Of a stretch of 8,944 nucleotides of DNA, positions 1 through 7,600 are shown piece after piece. The notes below the pieces were generated by a model. It saw nothing but the letters and a program-made list of their open reading frames with translations. It did no database searches and was not told the DNA's origin. Every line of letters starts with the position of its first letter. The first letter of the stretch is position 1. Origin of the DNA: Marinilabilia sp046483585. Its GTDB lineage: Bacteria > Bacteroidota > Bacteroidia > Bacteroidales > Marinilabiliaceae. Both the position numbers and the translations under genes were made by a program. The stretch lies in the NCBI GenBank assembly GCA_046483585.1, contig JAWOCV010000309.1:1-8944 (forward strand). The letters run 5' to 3'.

Positions 1-42
1 AACAGGAGTTGGAAATGAGAAATTTATTAACCAAATTTTATT

Positions 43-450
43 ATGTCGGATTCAAATTTGAGCAACGCTTTAAATCAGGATTGGGGCGACAAAGTTATCT
101 TAGTCGTTGAAGATGTTGACACCAATAAAATATTTTTTGATGCTGCCCTTCGACGGACCAGTGCCCAAATATTATGGGCCAAAGACGGCCAGCAAGCCAT
201 AGACCTTTTCAATGAAAATAAAGTGGACCTTGTGTTGATGGACCTTCAGCTTCCTGTACTTGATGGATATGCTGCTACAAGAGAGATCAAAAAAGTTAAC
301 CCGAACGTTCCCGTTATTGCCCAAACCGCCCATGTTATGTCCGGAGAAAGAGAAAAATGCATGGAAGCCGGATGTGATGACTATCTGGCCAAACCCATTC
401 GTCTGCAGGTGTTGATCGAAACACTTTCCAAATTCCTCAACCAAACTTAA
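43..450 (+). CDS. Stand-alone response regulator receiver (REC) domain protein
   Basis: This 135-residue protein is a single CheY-like receiver domain with no output domain. It would accept a phosphoryl group from a histidine kinase and act through protein contacts in the cytoplasm. The acidic pair is E23-D24 after the first strand (KVILVVED). The phosphoacceptor is D67 in LMDLQLPVLDG, the switch Thr is T95 in VIAQTAHV, and the conserved Lys is K117 in LAKPI. The sequence style (MDLQLPVLDGYAATREIK) resembles receivers of hybrid histidine kinases, so it may belong to a phosphorelay whose kinase lies elsewhere. In-frame stops at 16-18 and 28-30 and the ATG at 43 support this start. No Shine-Dalgarno is seen just upstream. 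An intrinsic terminator lies 31 nt downstream, so it ends its transcription unit. The target cannot be read from the sequence. Confidence 0.93.
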   Translation: MSDSNLSNALNQDWGDKVILVVEDVDTNKIFFDAALRRTSAQILWAKDGQQAIDLFNENKVDLVLMDLQLPVLDGYAATREIKKVNPNVPVIAQTAHVMSGEREKCMEAGCDDYLAKPIRLQVLIETLSKFLNQT

Positions 451-480
451 GGTTTTTCCAAAACCTGATAATATCAATTA

Positions 481-511
481 AAAGTGCCGGAGGTTTCCGG
501 CACTTTTTTTA
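481..511 (+). terminator. Rho-independent terminator after the receiver gene
   Basis: A perfect 12-bp stem pairs 481-492 (AAAAGTGCCGGA) with 497-508, with a GGTT loop and a T-run through 511. The A-tract on the 5' side means it could also act on transcripts from the other strand. It separates the receiver gene from the dehydrogenase-like gene downstream. Confidence 0.92.
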
Positions 512-530
512 TTCGTTGAAATTTGTGGCT

Positions 531-560
531 TGTGAAAGCAAAGCATAAGATGTACTTTTG
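531..560 (+). promoter_or_regulatory. Bacteroidota-type promoter (TTG / TAnnTTTG) for the TIP30-like gene
   Basis: TTG at 531-533 and TACTTTTG at 553-560 match the -33 and -7 elements of the primary sigma factor of Bacteroidota, with a 19-nt spacer, which is within the usual range. Transcription would start near 566-568. That is downstream of the TTG codon at 562 and about 20 nt upstream of the ATG at 586, so it supports the ATG as the true start. The element sits directly after the intrinsic terminator of the previous gene. Confidence 0.7.
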
Positions 561-585
561 ATTGGATCTTAAAATTAAAACCAGT

Positions 586-1221
586 ATGCCACTAAAAGCC
601 GCAGTTTTTGGGTCTACAGGCCTTACCGGCAAAGCCTTGACCGAAACTCTCAAAAGCCGGGAAGCGTTCAGTAAAATATATTGCTATGCCCGCAAACCAC
701 CCATGTTCCTTAGTAATAAAACCGAATTCAAGCCTTTCGAGACCGATAATTTTCCTCCTCCCGGTGATGCTGATGTTGTATTTTGTACGCTCGGAACCAC
801 CATCAGGAAAGCGGGTAGCCGGGAAGAATTCCGGGAAGTGGATTTACATGCTGTAAAACGTATTGCCCAAAAAACCCGGGATGCAGGCATCAAACATTTT
901 ATCGTAGTCAGCTCTGTTGGGGCTGATCCGCAAAGCAAAAATTTCTATTTACGCACAAAAGGCGAAATGGAAGAAGAAGTGAAAAATACGGGCATTGAGC
1001 ATACCGTTATAATCCGCCCCTCCCTCCTTCTTGGCAAGCGCGATGAAAAAAGAGTGGGCGAAAACTTTGGTAAAATCATACTCGGTCCTCTGAGGTTCCT
1101 TATGATTGGCCCACTGAAGCAATACCGGCCCGTTAAAGCAGTCGATGTGGCACGGAAGATGGTTAATGCGGCTTTAGCCCAGGAGAAGGGCATCAGAGTC
1201 ATTGAAAATAAGGAAATCTAA
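586..1221 (+). CDS. Atypical short-chain dehydrogenase, HTATIP2/TIP30-like NAD(P)-binding protein
   Basis: From the ATG at 586 this is a 211-residue Rossmann-fold protein. The N-terminal strand and glycine motif AAVFGSTGLTG (G9, G12, G15) is the GxxGxxG dinucleotide-binding signature. VVFCTLGTT and HFIVVSSVGAD follow as later Rossmann strands. FYLRTKGEMEEEV then gives the Y-x3-K pair of extended/atypical SDR enzymes, and HTVIIRPSLLLG is the strand that precedes the substrate lobe. The order SSVGAD...FYLRTKGE...RPSLLLG is typical of the HTATIP2 (TIP30/CC3) branch and of bacterial YbjT/NmrA-like relatives. The substrate is unknown; in this group cofactor binding is better supported than any defined reaction. 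An in-frame TTG at 562 would add eight residues, but it lies upstream of the predicted transcription start. The gene has its own promoter and looks monocistronic. No terminator is obvious after it. Confidence 0.85.
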   Translation: MPLKAAVFGSTGLTGKALTETLKSREAFSKIYCYARKPPMFLSNKTEFKPFETDNFPPPGDADVVFCTLGTTIRKAGSREEFREVDLHAVKRIAQKTRDAGIKHFIVVSSVGADPQSKNFYLRTKGEMEEEVKNTGIEHTVIIRPSLLLGKRDEKRVGENFGKIILGPLRFLMIGPLKQYRPVKAVDVARKMVNAALAQEKGIRVIENKEI

Positions 1222-1458
1222 ATTCCGGGTTCTGCTTTAGTCACCCAACCATGTGACATCCCCCGCGATGCACCAGCAATGTACGGCCGGCATGGCACTA
1301 AAGTTTCAGGCAGGGGTGCCCTTATGGCAAAACATTCAAATTTGCAAAAAGGGTCGCCACCGGCGTGGCTCAGGTTTTTCGGGGAACTTTTTTACCATAC
1401 GATTGCCCCACTCCGGGGGCATTAAGGATTTTGCCCAAATTTATTGGTTTCTGGAAAA
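1222..1458. other. GC-rich intergenic island, no supported gene
   Basis: This stretch is visibly richer in G+C than the A/T-rich DNA that follows it to 1758. It stays open in more than one plus-strand frame: a GTG-started 70-codon frame at 1253-1465, and a second frame that closes near 1425. Neither product shows a recognisable domain, a ribosome-binding site or a promoter. Small hairpins are possible, such as GTCAC/GTGAC at 1240-1257 and a GCCCC/GGGGC stem around 1409-1424, but they do not form a known RNA. It may be a genomic repeat or a decayed gene. I cannot decide which from one copy. Confidence 0.35.
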
Positions 1459-1615
1459 TCAATAGTCCGTTAAAGTTTTTTAAGTGTCTGTTATTCAATT
1501 GTTTAAATTCAAGGGAGTATTTATGTTAAAGCATAGATTATCAGCAACATACGAATCATCTTACCTGCCTGCCGGTAGGCAGGAATCTTAAATCTAAAAA
1601 TCTAACGATCTATTG
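1459..1615 (-). repeat. Inverted intergenic repeat, left arm (157 nt, contains the palindrome)
   Basis: The reverse complement of 1459-1615 aligns end to end with 4373-4509. The innermost 32 nt (1584-1615 against 4373-4404) are identical. By hand count about 114 of 137 columns match overall (roughly 83%). The only length difference is 20 nt, which is exactly the palindrome at 1564-1583 present here and absent in the other arm. The arm is A/T-rich, non-coding, and lies upstream of the nitroreductase gene. The rest of the gap to 1758 holds a shorter related segment at 1714-1743 and nothing else I can identify. Confidence 0.85.
1564..1583. repeat. 20-nt GC-rich palindrome inserted in the left repeat arm
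   Basis: CCTGCCTGCCGGTAGGCAGG folds as a 7-bp stem (CCTGCCT/AGGCAGG), extended by a G-T wobble, around a CCGG centre. Its high G+C contrasts with the surrounding A/T-rich DNA. Comparison with 4373-4509 shows that the flanking repeat runs continuously across this point when the 20 nt are removed. No target-site duplication is visible. It resembles the short REP-like palindromes dispersed in many bacterial genomes. Confidence 0.8.
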
Positions 1616-1713
1616 GAAAATAGCAACGCAAAATTAAACTACAGCGAATCTTAATGAAGTATTGACACTAATAACCTGAGTTTTAATACAATGTATTTAA
1701 AACCTTAAATATC

Positions 1714-1743
1714 TGATTATTAAATATTTGTAAAAGTTTAACG
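1714..1743 (+). repeat. Partial third copy of the intergenic repeat end
   Basis: 1714-1743 matches 4471-4500 in direct orientation at about 22 of 30 positions. The last 12 nt (AAAAGTTTAACG) are identical. It is therefore inverted relative to the left arm at 1459-1615 in the same gap. It ends 15 nt before the nitroreductase start codon. The A/T-rich composition raises the chance of coincidence, so this is a tentative call. Confidence 0.4.
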
Positions 1744-1758
1744 CACCATAGGTTAATT

Positions 1759-2289
1759 ATGCTCAAACAAATACAAAACCGGCGCAGTTGCCGCCAATTC
1801 ACGACCGACAAAGTAGAAAAAGGGAAAGTTGATCAACTGCTTAAAGCTGCCTTATGGGCTCCCACATCCAAAAACAACCGCCCCTGGGAGTTTGTGGTGG
1901 TGGAAAATGAAGCCACTCTTGCATCTCTTTCAAAATGCAAACCACACGGAGCGGCATTTCTGGCCAATGCACCCCTGGGAATAGTTGTTTTGGGTAATCC
2001 GGCAAAAAGTGATGTCTGGGTGGAAGATTGTTCCATCGCCTCCATCCTGATGCAGATGACCGGTGAGTCCCTCGGACTGGGATCTACCTGGATTCAAATC
2101 CGCCGGCGCATGTATGATGACCACACCACGGCAGCAGAAAAAGTCAGAAGCATCCTCGGTATTCCCTCCCACCTGGAAGTGCTCGACATCATGGCTTTTG
2201 GTTATAAAGCCAAAGAACGCGCTCCCTATGATGAGGACATCCTTTTGTGGGAACGGGTGCACTACGGACATTACAAAAACGAAGGTTGA
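1759..2289 (+). CDS. Nitroreductase-family FMN-dependent oxidoreductase
   Basis: This 176-residue protein belongs to the nitroreductase (NfsB/FRP-like) flavin fold. Such enzymes bind FMN as dimers and use NAD(P)H to reduce nitro compounds, quinones or other electron acceptors in the cytoplasm. The N-terminal RRSCRQF (R8, R9, S10, R12) is the family FMN-phosphate motif. APTSKNNRPWEFVVV (A34-V48) is the typical helix/strand with the N-R-P-W segment. GLGSTW (G106-W111) and LGIPSHLEVLDIMAFGY (up to Y149) match the conserved C-terminal half, including the xxxxxGY strand. The length is at the short end of the family but nothing is missing. The ATG at 1759 is the only plausible start and has just a weak AGG upstream. 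It converges on the M81 gene and shares no operon. The natural substrate cannot be inferred. Confidence 0.92.
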   Translation: MLKQIQNRRSCRQFTTDKVEKGKVDQLLKAALWAPTSKNNRPWEFVVVENEATLASLSKCKPHGAAFLANAPLGIVVLGNPAKSDVWVEDCSIASILMQMTGESLGLGSTWIQIRRRMYDDHTTAAEKVRSILGIPSHLEVLDIMAFGYKAKERAPYDEDILLWERVHYGHYKNEG

Positions 2290-2292
2290 TGA

Positions 2293-2344
2293 TTCAGGAT
2301 TTTTGACTGAAAGGCCTATAAATCCCTTCAACAAAAACCCTGAA
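2293..2344. terminator. Candidate bidirectional terminator hairpin between convergent genes
   Basis: 2293-2305 pairs with 2332-2344 (13 positions, one A-C mismatch). An inner stem pairs 2308-2314 with 2324-2330 with one mismatch, around a 9-nt loop. It begins 4 nt after the nitroreductase stop and lies 55 nt beyond the M81 stop, as expected for a shared terminator of convergent genes. There is no T-run after the stem on either strand; the Ts are inside the outer stem. This makes intrinsic termination less certain. Confidence 0.45.
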
Positions 2345-2398
2345 AACAAAATCTTTAATACGCCACAATGTCAACTGAATACTACTGACGTCAGGCAT

Positions 2399-3973
2399 TC
2401 AATTTTCATCGGATGATGATATCAGACGTGCGGAAAGATCGGGATCTTCCATATCCTTATCCAGCGGATACATGGGCCTTTTAATGTTTTCATAGCCCAG
2501 GCGTTCCAGATCCTGGTCAACACCACCGGGAGTCAGTGCCATGATCCAGTCGCCGCGCATATCATATAGTTCAGGTACAAGGTACCCGATTTTAACAACG
2601 ACCACATCCGTACCTCTGGGATCCAATCCCAGATTGGTAAAGTCGGATTCATGATGATAAGGTTTCCGCTTCCTGGTAACAATGGCCCTTACACTCCCCA
2701 CTTTGACCACCACTTCCGTTTCGGCATCGCCATCGCCATGCTTGATGGCCTCAATGGTTCCCCTGAGTCTTACAGGGGGTGCAAAGCGATCATCCACCCG
2801 GGCACCGGCCCGGGCATCGATCTGGCCGCCCTCGCCGATCTCAACCGCTTTTTCAACAAATTCGGGGCCCGGGATGGAAGCATAGATCAATGACGGGCCT
2901 TCTTCAGTTTTGAATTCAGAACGTTCCAGGATCCTGGTCAGAGTCCATGTTACATCCCCGGCACCACCGGCCGTTGGGTTGTCCCCCATGTCGCTGATGA
3001 TAAAAGGTTTTTCGTCACTGGCCACGGCTTTGTCAAGGCACTCTTCCAGTGGAGCAGTAGGCGCAACGAATTCAAATTCGGCACGGACATCCCAGAATTG
3101 GTTGGCCAGTTCTTCCGCTGTTTCAGTTACTTTTGTTTTGTCGTCACCAGTCACCATCACCACGGCATGATTCCGTGGTGCATCGGCCCAGGCATATCCC
3201 ACCCAAATGGCTGCATCGATGACGCCTTCCTGTTCGGCTGCCGGCTCTACACCGGCATAAAGACTTTTGGCAGGTTCGATACGTGTGCTGGTTTTTTCGC
3301 CCGGCAACAATATGGGAACGGGGATCCAGGCCTTATATTCCGGTTTGCCTTTGCCACTTTCAAGGCGGTCGAGCAAATTGTCCACTGCCCGCTTTTTCGA
3401 CTCCATGGCATCTTCGTGAGGAGCCAGCCTGTAACAGGTGATCAGATCGGTGTGTCTGGCCAAACGCCGGGTGACATTTCCGTGCAGATCCATGCAGGTA
3501 GAAATTACCGGCTCTTCCCCGATCACTTCACGGATCTTTTCGATGAAATCACCTTCAGGGTCATCCATCCCCTCCACGCTCATGGCACCGTGAATGTCAA
3601 AAAACAATCCATCATAGGGACCGTTCTCTTCAAGCATGGTAAGAGTTTCATTGACCAGGGAATCGTAAGTTTCCCGGGTGACAATCCCCCCGGGAATAGC
3701 GTGGCCTCTCAGTGCAGGAACCCATTCCGCCCGTTGGCGATGAGCGGAATCGGGTGACATGAAGGGATAATAACTGAACACATCTTCCCCCCTGCGTACC
3801 CGGAAATCTTCAACGGTTGAACGTAAAGGAGAGAAAGTGCTGGATTCAATAGCCAGACCGGCAATGGCGATCCGGGGCTGTTTATCCGAAGAACTGCCCC
3901 CCTTTTCTCCCGTCTGATTACAACCTGTAAAAAGCAAACCTGAAAAGAGAAGACTAAAAATAAGTTTCTTCAT
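2399..3973 (-). CDS. Lipoprotein of the M81 (MlrC/microcystinase C-like) metallopeptidase family
   Basis: From the ATG at 3973 (minus strand) this is a 524-residue protein. MKKLIFSLLFSGLLFTGC is a lipoprotein signal with the lipidated Cys at position 18, so the enzyme should be exported and membrane-anchored. The N-terminal M81 domain holds IAGLAIESSTFSP (E43), GLFFDIHGAM (H128) and STCMDLHGN (D162, H164). These line up with the zinc ligands reported for MlrC (Glu56, His150, Asp184, His186), with the same 34-residue spacing between the first His and the Asp. The C-terminal half (about 300-490, with ISDMGDNPTAGGAGD) is the MlrC C-terminal domain. Family members include the enzyme that cleaves linearised microcystin and tetrapeptide, but most relatives have unknown peptide or amide substrates. 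An in-frame ATG at 4009 would put 12 residues ahead of the signal and spoil it, so 3973 is preferred. It is divergent from the tricorn gene. Confidence 0.87.
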   Translation of the reverse strand: MKKLIFSLLFSGLLFTGCNQTGEKGGSSSDKQPRIAIAGLAIESSTFSPLRSTVEDFRVRRGEDVFSYYPFMSPDSAHRQRAEWVPALRGHAIPGGIVTRETYDSLVNETLTMLEENGPYDGLFFDIHGAMSVEGMDDPEGDFIEKIREVIGEEPVISTCMDLHGNVTRRLARHTDLITCYRLAPHEDAMESKKRAVDNLLDRLESGKGKPEYKAWIPVPILLPGEKTSTRIEPAKSLYAGVEPAAEQEGVIDAAIWVGYAWADAPRNHAVVMVTGDDKTKVTETAEELANQFWDVRAEFEFVAPTAPLEECLDKAVASDEKPFIISDMGDNPTAGGAGDVTWTLTRILERSEFKTEEGPSLIYASIPGPEFVEKAVEIGEGGQIDARAGARVDDRFAPPVRLRGTIEAIKHGDGDAETEVVVKVGSVRAIVTRKRKPYHHESDFTNLGLDPRGTDVVVVKIGYLVPELYDMRGDWIMALTPGGVDQDLERLGYENIKRPMYPLDKDMEDPDLSARLISSSDEN

Positions 3974-4030
3974 TCGTTTAAATTTTGTAATTACCAGATA
4001 ATGGTTCATAGTTTTAACAGAAGATTGGTT

Positions 4031-4038
4031 TCAAAATT
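4031..4038 (-). promoter_or_regulatory. Possible -7 promoter element for the M81 gene
   Basis: Read on the minus strand, this is TAATTTTG, a full match to the Bacteroidota -7 consensus TAnnTTTG. Transcription would begin near 4024, giving a leader of about 50 nt to the ATG at 3973. No TTG was found at the 19-21 nt spacing expected for the -33 element, so the assignment rests on one 8-mer in A/T-rich DNA. Confidence 0.35.
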
Positions 4039-4372
4039 ACAATAAATCAACAAGCCGACGGATTTTTTCTTGTCAAAATAACATTGTTGAGTCTACGAAC
4101 AAAGGTCTCTTTGTTGCCAATCCATTCCTGTTATTGAGTGAACTATTTTCAATTAGATTTGACAAGGTCGCTTGTATTTCGCGGTAGTTGAGCATCGTAA
4201 CAGACACTATTTATGAATTAATCAGGTTAAATTCAAGAGCCGGAACAAAAATGTTTTGTTTTCACCGGAAGGTTTTGCAGCAATTTCCCCGGATTTTCCC
4301 TTCCCGGAATTTTACCAAAACACTTTCACCCTTAAAACATTTTGAATATATTTATGTTTTAGTCCAAACCGT

Positions 4373-4509
4373 CAATAGATCGTTAGATTTTTAGATTTAA
4401 GATTTAAGATGAATCATATAATGTTGATAATCCGTATTTTAACACAAAGAAAGCTTCGATTTTAAACAATTGAATGACAAATACTTACAAAAGTTTAACG
4501 GAATATTGA
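4373..4509 (+). repeat. Inverted intergenic repeat, right arm (137 nt, lacks the palindrome)
   Basis: This is the partner of 1459-1615 in opposite orientation. 4373-4404 is identical to the reverse complement of 1584-1615. The remainder matches with scattered substitutions and no indel apart from the missing 20-nt palindrome, which would fall between 4404 and 4405. It ends 102 nt before the tricorn start codon. Its function is unknown. The two arms bracket 1616-4372, which holds the nitroreductase and M81 genes. Confidence 0.85.
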
Positions 4510-4611
4510 ACCGTCACTCCCCCATTTTAAACCTAACCTGTCGTATTCCATCCAAATTACATTGCTTTCTTGAGCTTATAAAGTCAATTTTACACCATAA
4601 ACCGTTTCAAT

Positions 4612-7600
4612 ATGAATCTAAAAAAACAACTCTTTCATGTGTTTCTTATTCTACTGCTGCCGGCCCTGGCAGCTGCCGAAGAAGCCAGAATTTTACGTTT
4701 TCCCGGCATCAGCAGCGACAAGATCGTATTTAGTCATGCCGGAGATCTTTACACCGTCCCCCTGGAAGGGGGCACAGCCCGGAAGATCACATCTCACGAG
4801 GGCATGGAAATGTTTCCGCGATTCTCTCCCGATGGTTCCCAAATCGCCTTCACGGGGCAGTACGACGGCAACACGGAAGTCTTCGTAGTTCCTGCAGAAG
4901 GCGGTGAGCCCAAACGACTCACCTACACGGCTACACTGGGTCGCGATGATGTCGCTGACCGCATGGGACCCAACAACATCGTAATGACCTGGACGCCCGA
5001 CGGAGACAGCATCGTCTTCCGTTCACGAAAAAATACGTTTAACTCATTTAAAGGCGAACTCTACAAGGTCCCCGTTGACGGTGGCGTGCCAGAGCAAATG
5101 CCTTTCCCGGAAGGCGGTTTTTCTTCTTTCTCTCCCGATGGGGAAAAGCTGGCTTACAACCGCGTGTTCCGCGAATTCAGGACCTGGAAATATTACCGGG
5201 GCGGCATGGCCGATGAAGTCTGGATTCACGATTTCAACACCCGTGAGACCGAAGCGATTACTGATCATGATGCTCAGGACATCATCCCCATGTGGATCGA
5301 AGATGAAGTCTTTTTCCTCTCGGACCGCGACCGGACCATGAACCTGTTTGCCTACGACACCAATAGCGGCGAAACCGAAAAGATTACCGATTTTGAGGAT
5401 TACGACATTAAATTTCCTTCTCATCACGGACAAACCATTGTATTCGAAAAAGGAGGTGAACTTTTCACTTTTGATGCCCAAAGCAGAGAAGTGACACAAG
5501 TTCCGGTAGAAATCAACAACGACATGACCAGCGCCCGCGAGGAACTCAAAGATGTTTCGGAAAACATTGCCTCGGCCGGGCTTTCGCCCCAGGGGGAGCG
5601 GGTTTTGTTTACAGCCCGGGGCGATCTTTTCTCGGTACCGGCCGAAAAGGGCATTACCTACAATCATACCAAAAGCTCGGATGTTCACGACCGGAATGCC
5701 GAATATTCACCAGACGGCAACTGGATGGCCTGGCTTTCTGATAAGAGTGGTGAATATGAAATCTGGGTGCAACCGGCCAATGGTGAAGGTGAACCCCGGC
5801 AGGTGACAACCGGCGCGGAAACATACAAATTCAACATGGAGTGGAGCCCCGACAGCCGTTACATTGCCTGGAGTGACCAAAAGTATAAACTGAACGTCAC
5901 CGAAGTGGAATCTGGCGAAACCTCGACCATGGCCCAAAATGATCACGCCCAGCTCCGCGATTATTCCTGGAGTCCCGACAGCCGGTGGCTGGCTTTTTCG
6001 GCCGGTATGCCCAACCAAATGGATGTGATCAAAGTGGCAGATGTGGAAAATGGTGAAATACGGCAGGTAACCGAAAATTGGCACGATTCGGGAAGCCCTG
6101 CTTTTTCAGCCGACGGAAAATATCTGCTCTTCTCTTCTCAGCGTGATTTCAATCCCACCTACAGCCGCACCGAATGGAACCATGCTTACATCAACACCGA
6201 CAGGGTATATATGGCGCTGCTGGAAAAATCCACCCCATCTCCGTTCAGTCCTGAAAACAAAGATGTGGAACCCGTGGAAGAAGATGAAAAAGAGGAAGAG
6301 AACGAAAACAATGGAGAGAAGGAAGAAGAAGAAGAAACCTCGACCGATATTGATTTTGAAGACATTGACAAGCGCATAATCTCGCTCCCTATTGAACCGG
6401 CCTATTATAATAACATCAGCTGCGTTGACGGGAAAGTCTACTACAACCGTCAGTTCCAGGGCGGAAAAGAAGGAGACGGACTGCTGGTTTACAACCTGGA
6501 AGACGAAAAAGAAGAGTTCATTGGCGAGTATCAGTATACATGGTCGGCCAACCACAAAAAAATGTTGCTGGGCCAGAAAGACAAATGGAAAGTGATGGAT
6601 CCCCCGGCATCCAAAACCGAGATTGAAGAGCCGATGGATTTGTCTCAAATGAAAACAAAGGTCAACTACCGGGGCGAATGGCAACAGATATTTGATGAAG
6701 TATGGCGCCAGATGCGTGATTTCTTCTACGTAGAGAATATGCACGGACGCGACTGGGAGGCGATTCGTGATAAATATCAAAAGCTGGTTCCCTATGTTGA
6801 CCATCGCGACGATCTTAATTATGTGCTTGGCGAAATGATCGGTGAGCTCAATGTGGGTCACGCTTACATCAATACCGGTGAGAAACCCGAAGCCGAGCGC
6901 ATCAAAACAGGCCTTCTGGGGGCAAAACTTGAGCCCCATGAATCTGGGTATTTCAGGATCAAGGAAATTCTTGACGGAGCACCGTGGAGTGACCGGCTGG
7001 CTTCTCCCCTTCAGGCACCCGGAGTGGATGCCGGTGAAGGCGATTACATCATGGCCGTTGATCGCAGACCGGTGAATGATGTCAACAACATTTACGAACT
7101 GTTGGTTGGAAAAGCCGGACAAACCGTTGAACTCCTGGTGAATGACACCCCCGAAAAAGATGGGGCCAGCAAAGTTTTGGTCGAACCCATTGATGATGAA
7201 AGTGAACTCTATTATTATAAGTGGGTCAGCGAAAACATCCGGAAGGTCAACGAAGCTACCGACGGAGAAGTAGGATATCTGCATATCCCTGATATGGGAC
7301 CTGAAGGACTAAATCAGTTTGTGCGTTATTTCTATCCCCAACTGAACAAAAAAGCACTCATTATTGACGATCGCGGCAACGGCGGCGGCAATGTATCGCC
7401 CCAGATCCTCGAACGCCTGGCCCGTGAAGCATACCGGGTCAACATGCGCCGGAATTCTCCCGATGTCACACCTGTTCCCGGCGAAACACTGGTTGGGCCC
7501 AAAGTGGCTCTCATCGACAAGTACTCAGCTTCAGACGGGGACCTTTTCGCCCATGGTTTCCAGAAACTGGAAATCGGTACAACCGTCGGCACCCGCACCT

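Larger units (their letters stand above)
3974..4611. other. Divergent intergenic region between the M81 and tricorn genes
   Basis: This 638-nt A/T-rich gap contains a possible minus-strand promoter element at 4031-4038 and the right inverted-repeat arm at 4373-4509. Between them, 4040-4372 shows nothing I can identify. A 68-codon TTG-started frame at 4188-4394 has no recognisable product and is not supported. No clear TTG/TAnnTTTG pair was found on the plus strand for the tricorn gene, and its ATG has no Shine-Dalgarno, only the A/T-rich leader usual in this phylum. Confidence 0.6.

Noticed and set aside
1253..1465. GTG-started 70-residue gene
   Set aside because: There is no domain, no promoter and no ribosome site. 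Another frame is equally open, and the end overlaps the inverted repeat arm.
1662..1689. Sigma-70-like promoter TTGACA ... TAATAC for the nitroreductase gene
   Set aside because: The spacing is 16 nt and the -10 match is poor. Bacteroidota do not use this consensus as their main promoter, so it is likely chance in A/T-rich DNA.
3974..4009. Extended start of the M81 protein at 4009
   Set aside because: It would put MNHYLVITKFKR ahead of an otherwise standard lipoprotein signal peptide. The ATG at 3973 begins MKKLIF, the normal form.
1616..4372. Composite transposon
   Set aside because: There are inverted repeats at both sides but no transposase or integrase between them and no target-site duplication at the outer ends. 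The enclosed genes are ordinary.
4188..4394. TTG-started 68-residue gene upstream of the tricorn gene
   Set aside because: A/T-rich composition, no recognisable product, and its 3' end runs into the repeat arm.
6106..7284. 392-residue minus-strand frame inside the tricorn gene
   Set aside because: The plus strand encodes a complete, motif-verified peptidase across the whole stretch. The minus frame has no domain and is a shadow of its codon usage.
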